From assembly GCA_016935715.1 (NCBI GenBank), contig JAFGQJ010000142.1, forward strand, positions 1 through 16,117: DNA of 16,117 bases, read 5' to 3'. Position numbers and translations under genes: made by a program. Positions 8,118 to 15,236 of the stretch are shown piece by piece (positions within the stretch are counted from its first letter, which is position 1; the number at the start of each line of letters is the position of its first letter). Origin of the DNA: Spirochaetales bacterium (GTDB taxonomy: Bacteria > Spirochaetota > Spirochaetia > SZUA-6 > DRHE01). The notes beneath the pieces are model-generated. The model ran no database searches. It had not been told where the DNA came from and worked only from the letters and a program-made list of their open reading frames with translations.

Positions 8118-8925
8118 GGGACAGCAGTGTTTCTTCCCCGAGGTACAGGAACAAACAGGCTCCGCTGTCGCCGTCAAAGAGAAAGTGCGCTCCAAGGGGC
8201 ACGGCCTCCAGAGAGAGCAGGCCCTCCGGCTCCACGGTCACCGGCCTGCGGAAGGGGGATTCCAGAAACCACCGGCCCGGTCCCGTTTCGATCGTTACAT
8301 CCCTGCCGGGCGCCAGGCGGATGTCGGTCAGGCGGAACTGCCCCGAAGCAAGGCGTGCACCGATATGCTCCAGATCGAGCGCCCAGGGATCTCCCCGGCA
8401 GCGGCCGCTCATCTCCCGCCTCAGGCGTTCGACGTTCACAGCCGAGCAATCCACCCCGCTGGACAAAAGGCGCCGCAGGGCTTCCGCGGCGGGGCCCTGT
8501 TCCCAGCTGAGAAGCAGCGAGAGCCCGGAAGCGGTGCAGTCCAGGGGGTAGACGCCCCCAGCGGGGGGCAGCTCTCCGATTCCGGCCGCGGGGTCCGGGT
8601 AGGCCAGAACCGGGAGAAAACAAGCCTTGGGGAGCTCGACGCGCACTGGAGTCCGTCCGTCGGTTGGCAGCTGATCGAAATCACCGGTCTCATCGCGCGG
8701 ATAGACGAGCCTGTACCTGAGCCGGGGAAAGGCGGTCTGCCAGTGGTCGGGAGGGGGAGGCAGATGCACGGTCAGGGTCAGGGAGGACGGGTAGAGGCTG
8801 CAGGCATGGATCAGCCCGAGCAAAAACAACGGTGTCCACCGCCCGAACAGTCGGAAGCCGGCGAGGGCAATCCCTCCGGGAAGCCGGGAAGGCGCACCGG
8901 GAGGGGATGAACGAGGATGATCCAT
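8101..8925 (-). CDS. Putative lipoprotein, unrecognised family
   Basis: I do not recognise this 274-residue protein. Its N-terminus has a basic stretch (FRLFGRWT), a hydrophobic run (PLFLLGL) and a cysteine in the context LIHAC. This resembles a lipoprotein signal peptide with a relaxed lipobox (Ile at -3, His at -2, Ala at -1), as tolerated in spirochaetes. The mature part, about 230 residues, is rich in Pro, Leu and Arg with many predicted beta-like segments and no motif I can name. A role at the cell envelope is inferred only from the signal. ATG 8925 was chosen because the frame is open further upstream without a better start, but no ribosome binding site precedes it. A later start just after GGAGGG near 8872 (an ATT or internal codon) would give a shorter and more typical signal peptide. 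The gene converges on and overlaps the M24 peptidase gene. Confidence 0.6.
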   Translation of the reverse strand: MDHPRSSPPGAPSRLPGGIALAGFRLFGRWTPLFLLGLIHACSLYPSSLTLTVHLPPPPDHWQTAFPRLRYRLVYPRDETGDFDQLPTDGRTPVRVELPKACFLPVLAYPDPAAGIGELPPAGGVYPLDCTASGLSLLLSWEQGPAAEALRRLLSSGVDCSAVNVERLRREMSGRCRGDPWALDLEHIGARLASGQFRLTDIRLAPGRDVTIETGPGRWFLESPFRRPVTVEPEGLLSLEAVPLGAHFLFDGDSGACLFLYLGEETLLSPTPAE

Positions 8926-8990
8926 TTCAAAGAAACACAACGGCCCTATCCGCCGTTTTGCTTCTCCCCGTCTCTCGAGCCGGCTGTCAA

Positions 8991-9021
8991 AGTATAAGGC
9001 GTTTTTGCCTTGATAACTCAA
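8991..9021 (-). promoter_or_regulatory. Candidate promoter of the lipoprotein gene
   Basis: On the - strand, TTGAGT (9021-9016) and TATACT (8996-8991, 5 of 6) are separated by 19 bp. The long spacer lowers confidence. The -35 side overlaps the -35 of the + strand promoter at 9010, so the two promoters face away from each other and share DNA. Confidence 0.4.
8996..9011. repeat. Inverted repeat between divergent promoters
   Basis: AAGGC (8996-9000) and GCCTT (9007-9011) are complementary around a six-base GTTTTT centre. The repeat touches the -10 of the leftward promoter and the -35 of the rightward promoter, so it is well placed to be an operator. The arms are only 5 bp, so chance is possible. 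Confidence 0.35.
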
Positions 9022-9038
9022 ATGAGCTGCTCTATATT
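9010..9038 (+). promoter_or_regulatory. Sigma-70-type promoter of the MBL/cNMP gene, predicted leaderless
   Basis: TTGATA (9010-9015, 5 of 6) and TATATT (9033-9038, 5 of 6) are separated by exactly 17 bp. The ATG at 9048 is 9 bases past the -10 box, so the start site should fall within a few bases of the start codon. There is no Shine-Dalgarno sequence between them. Confidence 0.7.
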
Positions 9039-9047
9039 TGTTGCTAA

Positions 9048-11207
9048 ATGGAACCACTGAAGAATCTGGAGGCGACGGTAACGCCTCTGCCGCGGGGCGG
9101 CTACCTGGTCAACTCTCCTGAAGGATATATCCAGTTCGGTTCGCCCCCGGAAACGATCAAGGATACCATGGCCCTGCCCAACTCGGTTCCAAGGATCTTC
9201 GTTCTGCCCCGGGCGCTGTTCGACTGGCGAAAAGGGATCAATCTCGCCGATCTGGAGTTCCCCATCTATTTCAATTTCTTCCTGCAGCAGAAAAAAACCC
9301 GGGTGATCTGCACCCGGGGACAGGCCGGGAGATTCATGAAAGCTCTGCAGGAGGCCATCTTCGGACCCAAAGAGCTGTTCATCGAAGGGGACGTGGTGAG
9401 CTCAAACGGAAGAGGCTACGTACCCGATGTGGGCAGCGAGATGAAGTATTTTCGCGGTACGATCCGTTTTCGGGACATACTCGAGCTGTCTCTGTTCGCC
9501 GAAGGCAGCTACACCACCGGAAAGGTAACGATTTCGATCGACCGGAACGGTGACTACGAAGTGTTCTTCGGAGGCAAGAAAACCGCCCACATCCCCGGCG
9601 TCATTCCGTGCAAGCCGATGTATCAGATCGGACAGCGGCTGCCGGAACCGTACAAACCGCCCCTGTTCGGAGTGACCTGCCTGGGACCCAGCCATGGATT
9701 CGATCCTACGGCCAACACCTCGGGATATATCATCTGGTTGAATCACGCCGGCATCATGATCGATCCCCCCATCAACTCCACGGAGTGGCTGGAGTCCTCC
9801 AACGTGAACTCCAAGCTGATCGACAGCATCATCCTGACGCATTGCCACGCGGATCATGACGCCGGCACCCTCCAAAAAATACTGGAGGAGGGCAAGATCA
9901 CGGTTTATTCCACAAAGACCGTGATGCGCAGCTTTCTCAAGAAATACTCCTCTTTGACCGGAGAACCGGTTTCCTCCCTGGTCCGGCTGTTCGATTTTCG
10001 ACAGGTGTACGTCGGCAAGCCCGTGTTCATCCATGGCGGACAGTTCGGATTCCACTACATGCTGCATTCCATCCCCACCATCGGTTTCACCCTGGAGTTC
10101 CAGGACAAGACCTTCGTGTATTCATCCGACCATCAGGGGGATCCGGCCGTGCAGAGGAAGCTGCTCGACCAGGAGGTAATCGGCGCCGAACGCTACCGGC
10201 AGCTGCAGAACTTTCCCTGGGACAGTGACGTGATCTACCATGAATCGGGGATCGCCCCCCTGCATACCCCGATAGCGTATCTGAACTCGCTGCCCAAGAA
10301 AATTCAGAAGAAGACGGTGGTCTACCATATCGCAAGGAAGGATTTCCCCAAGACCACGAGCCTCACCCTGGCTACATTCGGGATAGAGAACACCCTCTAT
10401 TTCAAGACCAAGGCTCCTTCCTACGAAAAGACGTACATGATTCTCAACGCCCTGAAGCACCTGGATTTCATCGAGAGTCTGAACGTGGAAAAAACACAGG
10501 AATTCGTGACGATCGTCGAGGCCCGTAAGTTCGACAAGGGAGAGCACATCATCCGCAAGGGCGAGGTCGGCAGGTACTTCTACATCATCCGCACCGGCAA
10601 TGTCTCCATCCAGCAGGAGGGATTGATCGGCCGGAAGCTTCTCGGCACGTATGAGTATTTCGGCGAGGTCGCCCTGCTCAGCGAGGTTCCCCGTACCGCG
10701 GACGTGGTGGCGGAGACGGATGTTCTGCTCTATGCCATCGAAAAGGACAAATTCTTAAGTTTCATCTACGGCACGGATTTCGAAAAAACCCTGAGACGTT
10801 TGATCGCCAATCGGAGCATCGAAACATGGAACATCATGGAGGGCAGTCCCTACCTCCAGCTGTTGACCACGTACCAGAAAACCTGGCTGGAATCGATCCT
10901 GGTACCCCGTGATTTCGAGAAACCGGGGTACCTGATCAAGGAGGGGAAATCCCTCGAGCAGTTTTTCATCATCCGGGAGGGAGAAGCGGAGGTCGGCAAA
11001 GAGGGAAGGGTCGTTGCCACTCTCGGCAGGGGGGACTGTATCGGTGCAATGTACAGGATCCATGGTGATGAGATGGCCGAATTCAGCGTCCGTCACAAGG
11101 GGCCGTTGTCGGTTTTCGCCGTCGAGAGAAACGACCTCATCGATTTCCTGGAAGGCAACCCCGGCATCGGCATGAAGCTGGCCTACGACTACCATCTCAG
11201 GGGTTAA
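9048..11207 (+). CDS. Metallo-beta-lactamase-fold hydrolase with two cyclic-nucleotide-binding domains
   Basis: This 719-residue protein has four parts. Residues 1 to about 215 are an N-terminal region I do not recognise. Residues ~215-455 are a metallo-beta-lactamase fold with the metal motif H265-C-H267-A-D269-H270, plus H340, D361 (in SSDHQGD) and H427 as the remaining ligand candidates. Residues ~480-600 are a cyclic-nucleotide-binding domain whose phosphate-binding cassette is intact (F538-G539-E540, and R549 in PRTA). Residues ~605-719 are a second such domain in which the cassette is degenerate: the motif reads CIGAMYRIHGDEM and the Arg is absent. There are no signal or membrane segments, so it should be cytoplasmic. 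A hydrolase, perhaps a phosphodiesterase, controlled by cAMP or cGMP is a reasonable inference, but the substrate is unknown. Proteins of this architecture are, to my knowledge, found in spirochaetes. It stops 5 bp before the end of the converging ATPase gene. Confidence 0.85.
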   Translation: MEPLKNLEATVTPLPRGGYLVNSPEGYIQFGSPPETIKDTMALPNSVPRIFVLPRALFDWRKGINLADLEFPIYFNFFLQQKKTRVICTRGQAGRFMKALQEAIFGPKELFIEGDVVSSNGRGYVPDVGSEMKYFRGTIRFRDILELSLFAEGSYTTGKVTISIDRNGDYEVFFGGKKTAHIPGVIPCKPMYQIGQRLPEPYKPPLFGVTCLGPSHGFDPTANTSGYIIWLNHAGIMIDPPINSTEWLESSNVNSKLIDSIILTHCHADHDAGTLQKILEEGKITVYSTKTVMRSFLKKYSSLTGEPVSSLVRLFDFRQVYVGKPVFIHGGQFGFHYMLHSIPTIGFTLEFQDKTFVYSSDHQGDPAVQRKLLDQEVIGAERYRQLQNFPWDSDVIYHESGIAPLHTPIAYLNSLPKKIQKKTVVYHIARKDFPKTTSLTLATFGIENTLYFKTKAPSYEKTYMILNALKHLDFIESLNVEKTQEFVTIVEARKFDKGEHIIRKGEVGRYFYIIRTGNVSIQQEGLIGRKLLGTYEYFGEVALLSEVPRTADVVAETDVLLYAIEKDKFLSFIYGTDFEKTLRRLIANRSIETWNIMEGSPYLQLLTTYQKTWLESILVPRDFEKPGYLIKEGKSLEQFFIIREGEAEVGKEGRVVATLGRGDCIGAMYRIHGDEMAEFSVRHKGPLSVFAVERNDLIDFLEGNPGIGMKLAYDYHLRG

Positions 11208-11212
11208 ACAGT

Positions 11213-13642
11213 CTAGGTTCTTTCCAACTCGATATGAGCCTCACCGAGCAGCGCTGCATGCGCGGGTTGGCAGGTGAAGATCAGCAGCTGCTGCCTGCCG
11301 GCGAAGGCCTGTAGAGCTTCGGCCGCCCGGCTCTGGCGCTGCGGATCCAGGTCTACCAGGGGATCGTCGAGTACGAGAAAACCTTCACCCTGCCCGAGGA
11401 AGAACTCCGCCATGGCCAGTCGCACGGCCAGGGCGAACAGGTTCTTCGTTCCCGCCGACAGCAGATCGTAGGACAGAACCCGACCGTCGCCGCGAATCAC
11501 ACCGGAAGGCAGAGCCGCACCCGGGGGCACGTTTCGATAGCGGTTGTCGCTCAGGGCGGCCAGGTATCGAGCGACGAGAGTGGTGAAGGGTTCGTAAACC
11601 CCGTCGTCCACCTCTGCGAGCAGTGCACGGGCTGCTTCCCGGATGCGAACCAGCACCTCGGCTTTGCTCACCTGCCGTTCGAACTGTTCACGCAGGTCCT
11701 CCATCCTTCGCCGGGCCTCTTCGCTCGATTCGTCGGGAAGAGAAGCTTCGGCGTTGCGGCAGTCGCTCTCCAGGCGGATCTTGTCCCGTCTCAGCCAGTC
11801 CACCTCCTGCTTCAGCCGATCGTAGTGATCCAGCAGTGACTGTGCATCGGCGTAGCCCTCAGGCAGGGGAGCGAGGCCAGTTGATTTTTCGCTCAGCTGC
11901 TGCCTGGTGCCCCCGAGCTCCGCGATTCGATCGAGCAGCTTGTCCCGATTCGCGTACTGCCCGCTCAGCGTTTCGACGGTACGGCTGCTTTCCTCCAGTT
12001 CAGCCTCCGCGGCCTGGCAGCGGCTGCGTGTCTGCACCAACTCCTCCAGAACCTGATCCAGCCGGCGACCGGGTGGTGAAAGCGCATCGAGGCCGCAGGC
12101 CTGCTCCAGGGCTTCTACGGTGTCATCCCCCAATTCCTCCTTGTAGACGGCTCCGGCCGTTTGCACCCTGCTGCGCTGATCCTCGTAGCGCTTGCTGACC
12201 TGCTGCGCCTCTTCGAGGGAACAGACATTCAGCTCGGCCAGCAGTTTTTCGTGCCGGGAGCGGGCCTGCTCGTATTGCACGGAAATCGCCTTGAACTGCC
12301 CCTCTCCGGAGAATACTTCGAGATTCCAGTCGGCGTGTCTCAGCTCGATCTTCCCGGAGGCCTCGAGGATCAGCTCCTTGCCTGCCGGCAGATGCTTTTT
12401 CTCCGGACTGTCCATGTCCCTCTGAGTCGCCAGATCGATTGCCTGGTGGGCGCGGAAGCTCAGAGAGAGGTTTCCAGCCTTCAGAGACGCCTGCAGCCGC
12501 TCGATGCTGGAAGCGCTCTGCCGCAGCTGCTCCAGCCGGTCGCGGGGCAGGGGTGGCAGGCTCTCAAGCTCCGCCTCCGCCTGCTGCAGAAGCTGCCCCT
12601 TGGCCCGGATGCGCTCGAGCCGCTCGACGAGCTCTCTCTTTTCCTGAAAACGCTGGATCTCTGTCTTTTCCCGATCCAGATCCCGGACCGATTCCCGCAG
12701 CCGGGGAAGCTCCTTTTCCAGGTCCTGCGATCGGAGCAGGCTTCGGGTCCAGGCCTCGTAGTCGTTTTGAGCCGCTTTGAGGGAAAGCTCGGTTTCCTTC
12801 AGCCTGGCCTCCAGGATACTTCGCTGCTCGGCGGCTCTTGCCGCCGGTTCGACACTCTCTAGGGTTGCCTCCTTTCGGGCCAGTTCCCGTGCACAGCCGT
12901 CCAGCTGCTCGGTCAACCTGCCGAAGGATGCCTCCTTTTCGCTGATTTCACGGTATCGCCGTTCGCCGTCCTCGAGTGCATAAAAGGCCTCCAGGACCGT
13001 GCCGCGGTCTCGCGCCCAGCGGGAATCGGCTCCGCGCTTGCGCTCCGGGCGCCCGCGCTCCAGGTCCCAATGCCTGAGGTACTCCTGGCATTGACTGTCC
13101 AGGGCTTCCTGGAACCGTCCCACGGAGACTCCGTCTGTATCCAGGACCCCCCGGTGCAGCAGGTCGGAGAGGCCGTGCACCGTTTCCCTGTCCGCCTCCA
13201 GGTCTGCCATGGTGGCGGGCAAACCGGATTGATAGGTCAACAGCACGTTTCGAAGCGTGCCCGGCCGAACCGGCAGGAGCTCCAGCAGGCGAGCCTCCAC
13301 CGCCTCTTCTCGAGTGATCCGGGCACCGTCGGGCAGATGCAGCTCCGCCCAGGCATCCGCCCCCCAGCTTTTTGCGAGCCGGAACCGTTGGCCCTGCACC
13401 TGGAATTCCAGGGTGCAGGACACGGTGTCCCCGCCTCCGACCGGAAGGAGGGGCCCGATCAGCTGCTGGAAGCTCCGTTTATTGAGATGTACCGGGGTCA
13501 ACAGGAGATGCTGCAGCGCTTTGAACAAGGTCGACTTCCCCGCCTCATTCGGCCCGAGAATGACATTCATACCCGGCTGCAGCTCCAGCCGCATGGAGAC
13601 GAGAGCTCCGAAACTGGCGACCTCCAGGGACGAGAGGATCAA
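11213..13642 (-). CDS. SbcC/YhaN-like SMC-type ATPase
   Basis: The 809-residue protein is built like Rad50/SbcC. Walker A GPNEAGKST is at residues 30-38. Two long charged coiled-coil regions follow, and the C-terminal lobe carries signature LSAGT (728-732), Walker B FLVLDD (755-760) and VDLDP (763-767). No CxxC zinc hook is visible. Where a hook might be expected, residues ~385-450 form a non-coiled, beta-rich insert ('ELILEASGKIELRHADWNLEVF'), as I recall for the YhaN-type branch. The ATPase and the nuclease encoded upstream probably form a complex that processes or tethers DNA ends. The start is TTG 13642, preceded by AGGAG at 13651-13655 (8-base spacing) and overlapping the nuclease stop as TTGA. 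An ATG at 13849 would add 69 residues before the conserved N-terminal beta strand and lie inside the upstream gene. Calling it sbcC or yhaN cannot be settled here. Confidence 0.88.
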   Translation of the reverse strand: MILSSLEVASFGALVSMRLELQPGMNVILGPNEAGKSTLFKALQHLLLTPVHLNKRSFQQLIGPLLPVGGGDTVSCTLEFQVQGQRFRLAKSWGADAWAELHLPDGARITREEAVEARLLELLPVRPGTLRNVLLTYQSGLPATMADLEADRETVHGLSDLLHRGVLDTDGVSVGRFQEALDSQCQEYLRHWDLERGRPERKRGADSRWARDRGTVLEAFYALEDGERRYREISEKEASFGRLTEQLDGCARELARKEATLESVEPAARAAEQRSILEARLKETELSLKAAQNDYEAWTRSLLRSQDLEKELPRLRESVRDLDREKTEIQRFQEKRELVERLERIRAKGQLLQQAEAELESLPPLPRDRLEQLRQSASSIERLQASLKAGNLSLSFRAHQAIDLATQRDMDSPEKKHLPAGKELILEASGKIELRHADWNLEVFSGEGQFKAISVQYEQARSRHEKLLAELNVCSLEEAQQVSKRYEDQRSRVQTAGAVYKEELGDDTVEALEQACGLDALSPPGRRLDQVLEELVQTRSRCQAAEAELEESSRTVETLSGQYANRDKLLDRIAELGGTRQQLSEKSTGLAPLPEGYADAQSLLDHYDRLKQEVDWLRRDKIRLESDCRNAEASLPDESSEEARRRMEDLREQFERQVSKAEVLVRIREAARALLAEVDDGVYEPFTTLVARYLAALSDNRYRNVPPGAALPSGVIRGDGRVLSYDLLSAGTKNLFALAVRLAMAEFFLGQGEGFLVLDDPLVDLDPQRQSRAAEALQAFAGRQQLLIFTCQPAHAALLGEAHIELERT

Positions 13643-14787
13643 TGCTTTTGCTCCTGCAGCAGCGCGTAGGCTGTCTGGAGAGCTTCGAAATCCTGCTCCG
13701 CGATCAGTTTTTTCAACAACCGGTAGGGAAAGGACCCTTCGGTGAACTCCGTCTCTACGGTTTGCTCCCCGATCCTCTCCAGAAGCCCGGTGTCGTCGAT
13801 CTGGGCAAAAAACAGGGACTCCTGCAGCTGTTCCGCCAGCCGGCGGCATTCGATCAGCTCTCCGGAGGAGAGCCGGCCGCTCAGCCTGAGCCGCAGGAGC
13901 TTCCTCTGCGGCTCCCCTTCCCGCAGCCGGGATGCCAGTCTCCGCAGATCTTCGGCGCTCTCCAGCGTGTGTTCTTCCCGAATGAAGCGGTACGTACCGG
14001 TGCTCAGGCTCTGCAGGCGGAACTGCTTTTGTTTGTCCGCTTCGATCATCCAGGCCTTTCCGCCGTGGGGACAGTCAAATCCGTCCGGTTCCGGAGTTCC
14101 CGGTATCAACAGCGTCGGGGCCCCCGCAGCGCTGTTCCCGCCCTCCTGTTCGGATGGGTGCTGTCGGTGGGTGTGTCCGATGATCCACAGGTCCAGGGGA
14201 GCCCGATCGAGCTGGCTGCGCTTCATCGGAAAATAAACTCCCTGCGCGTCCGGTGAGACCCCCTCTATGCTTCCATGGGCCACGCCGATTCGAAGAGCAC
14301 CTTCCCGGGCCGCGGCGGTTTTCCCTTCCCCTGCGCTGCGCCCGAGCCACGATACGGCGCTGCTCTTCCCGTGCTTGCTGTCGCAGGGGCCTGCGTACAG
14401 GAGGATGTCCAGATCGTAGTGCTCCAGATCATAGACTCGAGGATTTTGCAGCAGCAGGATGCGATCCCCGGCGGATTCGCTGAAGCGCGACCACAGCGAG
14501 CTGGATCTCCCGCTGTAGAAATCATGATTGCCCGGCAGCACCGCCGCCAGCCGGCCGTGGAAGTCGTTCAACAGATCGGCAGCGCGTCGAATATCACCGG
14601 CTGAGACGCTTAGCCTGTCGAACAGGTCGCCGGCGATCAGGAACAGGTCGCAGCCCAGCTCGTTGGCCGTGTCTACCAGGGACCGGAGACAGAGAAAGCG
14701 GGCTTCCGCCAGCTCCCCCTGAACGTCCGGGTACCCGGCGAACTTCATGCCCAGATGATAATCCGCGCTGGCCAGAATCTTCAGCAT
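13639..14787 (-). CDS. SbcD/YhaO-like metallophosphoesterase nuclease
   Basis: The 382-residue protein is a calcineurin-like phosphoesterase of the Mre11/SbcD type. Its metal motifs are in order: D9-Y-H11, GDLFD (D54, D57), GNHD (N87, H88, D89), H171 in VAHGS, and GHTH (H205, H207). These form a two-metal (usually Mn) nuclease centre that acts on DNA ends with the ATPase encoded next. After the catalytic domain (about 1-260) comes a C-terminal capping region of ~120 residues. The start is ATG 14787, whose residues MLKILASADYHLG begin the fold directly. A TTG six codons upstream is less likely. A weak GGTGA lies 4 bases upstream. Its stop overlaps the start of the ATPase gene by TTGA, so they are one operon. 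Exonuclease versus repair-accessory role cannot be told. Confidence 0.92.
   Translation of the reverse strand: MLKILASADYHLGMKFAGYPDVQGELAEARFLCLRSLVDTANELGCDLFLIAGDLFDRLSVSAGDIRRAADLLNDFHGRLAAVLPGNHDFYSGRSSSLWSRFSESAGDRILLLQNPRVYDLEHYDLDILLYAGPCDSKHGKSSAVSWLGRSAGEGKTAAAREGALRIGVAHGSIEGVSPDAQGVYFPMKRSQLDRAPLDLWIIGHTHRQHPSEQEGGNSAAGAPTLLIPGTPEPDGFDCPHGGKAWMIEADKQKQFRLQSLSTGTYRFIREEHTLESAEDLRRLASRLREGEPQRKLLRLRLSGRLSSGELIECRRLAEQLQESLFFAQIDDTGLLERIGEQTVETEFTEGSFPYRLLKKLIAEQDFEALQTAYALLQEQKH
13651..13655 (-). promoter_or_regulatory. Ribosome binding site of the SbcC/YhaN-like gene
   Basis: On the - strand AGGAG lies inside the last codons of the nuclease gene, 8 bases before the TTG start at 13642. 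It decides the start in favour of TTG and supports coupled translation of nuclease and ATPase. Confidence 0.65.
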
Positions 14788-14835
14788 AGCTTCACCACGT
14801 TTCAAAATGAATTAACGGGGGAATTGGACATCCTG

Positions 14836-14864
14836 ATTCTATCAACTGGCCCAATGGGGAACAA
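14836..14864 (-). promoter_or_regulatory. Candidate promoter of the nuclease-ATPase pair
   Basis: On the - strand, TTGTTC (14864-14859, 3 of 6) and TAGAAT (14841-14836, 5 of 6) are 17 bp apart, between the small cysteine protein gene and the nuclease gene. It would allow transcription of the pair independently of the upstream gene. The weak -35 lowers confidence. Confidence 0.35.
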
Positions 14865-14877
14865 GGGTCAACCCTTG
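14862..14877. repeat. 16-bp palindrome CAAGGGT-CA-ACCCTTG
   Basis: Perfect 7-bp arms flank a 2-bp centre, overlapping both the end of the small cysteine protein gene and the candidate -35 at 14859. It can also fold as a 6-bp RNA stem with a TTGA loop, but no U-run follows on the - strand, so an operator is at least as likely as a terminator. Confidence 0.4.
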
Positions 14878-15056
14878 ATCTTCGGGGACTTCTCGAAGGC
14901 TGGACAGTGGCGGCCGGTTGCTTCGTACACGGCATGGCTGGGCAGTTTCCTGCTCTTGATGCGGAACACGGAGCAGGCGCGGGGAAAGCGCGGATCCCAG
15001 GATACGTGAAAATGACGGCACTGCAGGCAGTTGGGTGCCCGCGAAGGCGTTTCCAT
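14868..15056 (-). CDS. Small four-cysteine protein (putative zinc-binding)
   Basis: The 62-residue protein has cysteines C10, C13, C28 and C51 in the pattern CxxC...C...C with the conserved-looking core 'CRHFHVSWDPRFPRAC' and 'RKLPSHAVYEATGRHC'. From memory this resembles a widespread family of small bacterial proteins (CxxCxHFxVTWDPxxPxGCxxFGFKSxxxPSxxVxxxxGxxCxxF) that is sometimes misannotated as uracil-DNA glycosylase. The four cysteines would suit one zinc ion. Function is unknown. ATG 15056 is preferred because GGGGGA lies 6 bases upstream. A GTG at 15095 would add 13 unconserved residues and would absorb the first GTGTATCAC repeat. The nuclease gene follows 80 bp downstream in the same direction, so a link to DNA repair is possible but unproven. 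Confidence 0.75.
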   Translation of the reverse strand: METPSRAPNCLQCRHFHVSWDPRFPRACSVFRIKSRKLPSHAVYEATGRHCPAFEKSPKIKG

Positions 15057-15086
15057 GCCTCGTCCCCCGTCCGGAGTATCGCTGCG

Positions 15087-15108
15087 GTGTATCACCTTAG
15101 TGTATCAC
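15087..15108. repeat. Two direct copies of GTGTATCAC
   Basis: GTGTATCAC occurs at 15087-15095 and 15100-15108, 13 bp apart. The first is extended to GGTGTATCACC, an imperfect dyad (GGTG/CACC). They lie 31-52 bp upstream of the small cysteine protein start and in the msrA upstream region, so they may be binding sites for a shared regulator. Confidence 0.5.
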
Positions 15109-15168
15109 GTTTTCAGGCAATCGCGGTCCTCCGGGCATGGAAGATGGAGGCCGTAAAAACGGGATATG

Positions 15169-15197
15169 TTTACTGATTCAATAATAAATATTATATT
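15169..15197 (+). promoter_or_regulatory. Candidate promoter of msrA
   Basis: TTTACT (15169-15174, 4 of 6) and TATATT (15192-15197, 5 of 6) are 17 bp apart inside a short, strongly AT-rich patch that stands out from the GC-rich surroundings. Transcription would begin near 15204, leaving a leader of about 50 bases that contains the inverted GTGATACAC site. Confidence 0.5.
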
Positions 15198-15222
15198 CTG
15201 GATACGGTCGGATCCCGGAAGG

Positions 15223-15231
15223 GTGATACAC
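15223..15231. promoter_or_regulatory. Inverted copy of the GTGTATCAC motif, candidate msrA operator
   Basis: GTGATACAC is the reverse complement of the two copies near 15087, and with its flanks (GGTGATACACC, 15222-15232) matches the 11-bp extended form of the first copy. It lies just downstream of the predicted msrA transcription start and just upstream of its ribosome binding site, a classic repressor position. Confidence 0.45.
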
Positions 15232-15236
15232 CGGTC

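Noticed and set aside
13643..13849. Upstream ATG start for the SbcC/YhaN-like ATPase
   Set aside because: It would place 69 low-complexity residues before the conserved N-terminal strand and lies within the nuclease gene; the TTG at 13642 has a ribosome binding site.
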